Origin: JBBSGA01 sp038254585
GTDB lineage: Bacteria > Chloroflexota > Chloroflexia > Chloroflexales > Kallotenuaceae
Assembly: GCA_038254585.1 (NCBI GenBank)
Contig: JBBSGA010000145.1
Coordinates: forward strand, 1 to 14,463
Direction of reading: 5' to 3'
DNA length: 14,463 nucleotides
Below, piece by piece: positions 12,685-14,463 of this stretch (position 1 is its first letter; every line of letters begins with the position of its first letter). Made by a program: the position numbers and the translations under genes. Under the pieces are notes generated by a model. It was not told the DNA's origin. It did no database searches and was given only the letters and a program-made list of their open reading frames with translations.

Positions 12685-13743
12685 ATGTCCGCGCTGACCC
12701 GCAACCAAGGTCTTACGATAGCCGGCGCACTGGCTATAACGACGCTGGCGGGAATCCTGTTCTACGTCGACGCCGGCGCGGTGCTGGTCTTCGTCATATC
12801 CGGAGCGGCACTCGGCATCCTCGCCTCGCTTGTCGGACTGGCAACCGAGCAGCTCGGCGCGCGTCTCGGCCCGGCCGCCACGGGAATACTCCAATCGGCG
12901 CTTGGGAATCTACCCGAGCTCTTTGTAGGCTTCTTCAGCCTACGTGCGGGACTGATCGAGGTCGTACAGGCTGCGCTGGTAGGCTCGATCCTGGCGAATA
13001 GCCTGCTCGTCCTTGGCTTGGCCTTTTTGGTCGGCGGTTTGCGAAACGGAACTCAGCACTTCGCTACTGAGCCGCCGAAGATGATCGCGACCCTGATGCT
13101 CCTGGCCGTGGCGGCACTGCTCGTTCCAACCCTGGCGAAGCGGATCCATACGCCTGCAGGCGCACACGCGGATGTGCTCAGCTTCGCATGTGCGCTGGTT
13201 CTGCTCGTCGTCTTTGTCGCCAGCATCCCGGTCTCGTTGAGCAACGATCCGTCGGCCGGGGCAGAGGAGGTCCATGGAAAACTATGGCCGCTCTGGCTGG
13301 CGGCAGTCGTCCTGACCATCGCGGGCGTCGGCGCGGCGCTGGTCTCGGACTGGTTCGTCGACGCGCTGCGACCAGCGATCACGGCCCTGCATCTGTCCGA
13401 GGCTTTCACGGGGCTAGTCATCGTCGCAATTGCAGGGAACGCCGTCGAAAACGTCGTCGGCATTCAGCTCGCGGCGCGCAACAAGCCCGATTACGCCATC
13501 AGCGTAATTTTGAACAGCTCGCTGCAGGTCGCACTTGCGCTGACGCCGGTTCTCGTCTTGCTGAGCTTCGTCGTCGGCAGCACGCATCTTACGCTCGTGC
13601 TGCCTCCCCTGCTTGTCGCTGCCCTCGGCCTTGCGACGATCACCAGCACCTTCATCGTCTACGATGGGGAGTCGATCTGGCTCGAAGGGGTCGCATTGAT
13701 CGGATTATATGGGATCATCGCCGCCTCGTTCTGGTGGGGCTGA
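12685..13743 (+). CDS. Ca2+/H+ antiporter, CAX family, 352 aa
   Basis: A polytopic inner-membrane cation/proton exchanger that exports Ca2+ (or a related divalent ion) using the proton gradient. The protein is almost wholly hydrophobic, with about ten to eleven transmembrane segments. The two alpha-repeats of the cation exchanger superfamily are clear: GNLPELFVGFFSLRAG with GSILANSLLVLG (74-111, Glu78), and GNAVENVVGIQLAARNK with SVILNSSLQVAL (251-284, Glu255). These glutamates are the expected ion-binding residues. A short hydrophilic loop (about 186-199, with EE) separates the halves, as in other CAX proteins. AGAGGAG precedes the ATG by eight bases. It has its own candidate promoter, 189 bp after the deacetylase. 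The exact ion preference cannot be read. Confidence 0.92.
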   Translation: MSALTRNQGLTIAGALAITTLAGILFYVDAGAVLVFVISGAALGILASLVGLATEQLGARLGPAATGILQSALGNLPELFVGFFSLRAGLIEVVQAALVGSILANSLLVLGLAFLVGGLRNGTQHFATEPPKMIATLMLLAVAALLVPTLAKRIHTPAGAHADVLSFACALVLLVVFVASIPVSLSNDPSAGAEEVHGKLWPLWLAAVVLTIAGVGAALVSDWFVDALRPAITALHLSEAFTGLVIVAIAGNAVENVVGIQLAARNKPDYAISVILNSSLQVALALTPVLVLLSFVVGSTHLTLVLPPLLVAALGLATITSTFIVYDGESIWLEGVALIGLYGIIAASFWWG

Positions 13744-13761
13744 CGACAGAGTAAATCCCAG

Positions 13762-13819
13762 GCCCAAAGATCCAAAGAGCCCGCAGGAACGGCGCTGAAA
13801 GCTCCATGGATCTTTGGGC
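13762..13819. terminator. Bidirectional terminator between convergent genes
   Basis: GCCCAAAGATCCA (13762-13774) has its exact reverse complement at 13807-13819. Inside, GAGC (13777-13780) can also pair with GCTC (13801-13804). The 13-pair outer stem with a 32-base interior sits between the antiporter stop (13743) and the OsmC stop (13834) and can terminate both directions. Neither strand has a clean T-run. Confidence 0.65.
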
Positions 13820-13833
13820 ATCGCCTTGCCGAG

Positions 13834-14304
13834 CTATCGCTCGCGTTCGAGAGCACCAGCTGACGAGATGAGAGTCGCGTTCAGCTCGATCTTAAGACTG
13901 CCGCGCAGGGCGTTCGAGACGGGACAGGCCTGTTCGGCCTCTCTGGCAATCTCCTGAAAGGTCGCCTCGTCGATGCCAGATACGCGGCCGCGTGTTTCGA
14001 GCCGCATTGTCGTGATCTTGAAGCCGCTCGGCTGCTGCGGCTCTAGAACACAGGTTGCGCGAGTATCGATCTCCTGCGGCTGGTGGCCCTTCGTGGACAG
14101 CGTGTTAGCGAAGGCCATGCTGTAGCAGGCAGCATGCGCAGCCGCGATTAGCTCCTCCGGATTCGTGCCGGGAGACTGCTCGAAACGCGTCCGGAAGCTG
14201 TATGCCACATCCTGCAGGACGCCGCTGGCGCTGTTGATCTGGCCGTTGCCGCTACGGAGGTCGCCCCGCCAGGTAGCATCGGCCGTGCGCGCGATATTCG
14301 CCAT
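13834..14304 (-). CDS. osmC: OsmC-type peroxiredoxin (organic hydroperoxide reductase), 156 aa
   Basis: A cytoplasmic thiol peroxidase reducing organic hydroperoxides. The two redox cysteines are Cys60 (HAACYSMAF, the peroxidatic one) and Cys127 (EQACPVSNAL, the resolving one), 67 residues apart as in this family. Glu50 or Glu51 (NPEELIAAAHAAC) and Arg38 or Arg40 (SFRTRFE) supply the conserved active-site charges. The start region ARTADATWRGDLRSGNGQI and the GTNPEELIAAAHAAC block favour the OsmC subgroup over Ohr. The length is typical. AAGGAG lies seven bases before the ATG, with an extended -10 further upstream. It converges on the antiporter and shares a terminator with it; no OhrR-type regulator is seen in the window. 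Confidence 0.94.
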   Translation of the reverse strand: MANIARTADATWRGDLRSGNGQINSASGVLQDVAYSFRTRFEQSPGTNPEELIAAAHAACYSMAFANTLSTKGHQPQEIDTRATCVLEPQQPSGFKITTMRLETRGRVSGIDEATFQEIAREAEQACPVSNALRGSLKIELNATLISSAGALERER

Positions 14305-14463
14305 AGACTGCTCCTTCCTGATAGCCTGCCCGTAGCAGGTAGTACACTTCTCTTTTATATAGCATCAACTGTGCCGGTCTCCATTTGGCGATAATGCAAC
14401 CCCTTTTCTGTAAAAGTCGTGGATTCCCTTTCGGATACCTGCTGGTGGTGGTGGTTAGTGATC
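14305..14463. other. Right-edge intergenic region
   Basis: It holds the OsmC RBS and candidate promoter. At 14394 an ATG opens a plus-strand frame to the window end (MQPLFCKSRGFPFGYLLVVVV), without a clear RBS. This could be the beginning of a divergent membrane-protein gene or chance; it cannot be decided inside this window. Confidence 0.3.
14353..14361 (-). promoter_or_regulatory. Candidate extended -10 for the OsmC gene
   Basis: On the minus strand TGCTATATAAAAG contains TATATA preceded by TGC, an extended -10 pattern. Transcription would start near 14346 with a leader of about 40 bases. The -35 region (TGGAGA at about 17 bases) is poor, as is common with extended -10 promoters. Confidence 0.35.

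Noticed and set aside
1..14463. CRISPR array, insertion sequence, tRNA, rRNA or riboswitch
   Set aside because: No regularly spaced direct repeats with unique spacers, no transposase-like protein, no tRNA cloverleaf or CCA end, and no recognised riboswitch core were seen by eye. The four 29-bp units are coding repeats, not CRISPR repeats.

Overview
This is a GC-rich bacterial window with tightly packed genes. It most likely comes from the phylum Chloroflexota. The main reason is a pair of secreted glycoside-hydrolase-like proteins carrying C-terminal repeats of the VQYFERNRFE(Y/H)(F/H)PE type, which I associate with exported proteins of that phylum. Gram-positive-like lipoprotein and penicillin-binding-protein architectures fit too. 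The assignment is inference; no rRNA or tRNA is present to confirm it.

Layout. From about 11.05 kb down to 0.14 kb every recognisable gene is on the minus strand. In transcription order they are: a 54-residue YHS-domain protein (start 11053), two tandem paralogous secreted hydrolase-like proteins (10372-8393 and 8330-6348), a class B penicillin-binding protein (6276-4537), an M20-family peptidase of the PepT-like type (4440-3358), an S41 lipoprotein protease (3329-1815), enolase (1756-467) and a small unknown protein (424-143). Most gaps are 25-100 bp. The exceptions are 516 bp between the YHS gene and the hydrolase pair, and 71 bp in front of the PBP gene that hold a perfect TATAAT. The minus-strand block is therefore probably several transcription units and not one operon.

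To the right of the YHS gene, transcription diverges. A possible 61-codon ORF is followed 7 bp later by a secreted polysaccharide deacetylase (11410-12495), then a CAX-type Ca2+/H+ antiporter (12685-13743). The antiporter converges on an OsmC-type peroxiredoxin (14304-13834), with a hairpin terminator between them.

How they fit together. The hydrolase pair, the PBP, the deacetylase and the S41 lipoprotein all act outside the membrane on cell envelope or exported material, so the window reads as an envelope neighbourhood with housekeeping (enolase) and stress or metal genes (YHS, CAX, OsmC) around it. I found no new defence, mobile or CRISPR system. The most unusual signals are a nearly perfect 50-bp palindrome two bases after the last minus-strand gene, the tandem hydrolase duplication with a four-times repeated 29-bp sequence, an S41 protease lacking the usual lysine, a three-membrane-segment PBP, and paired operator-like dyads between the YHS gene and the deacetylase unit.
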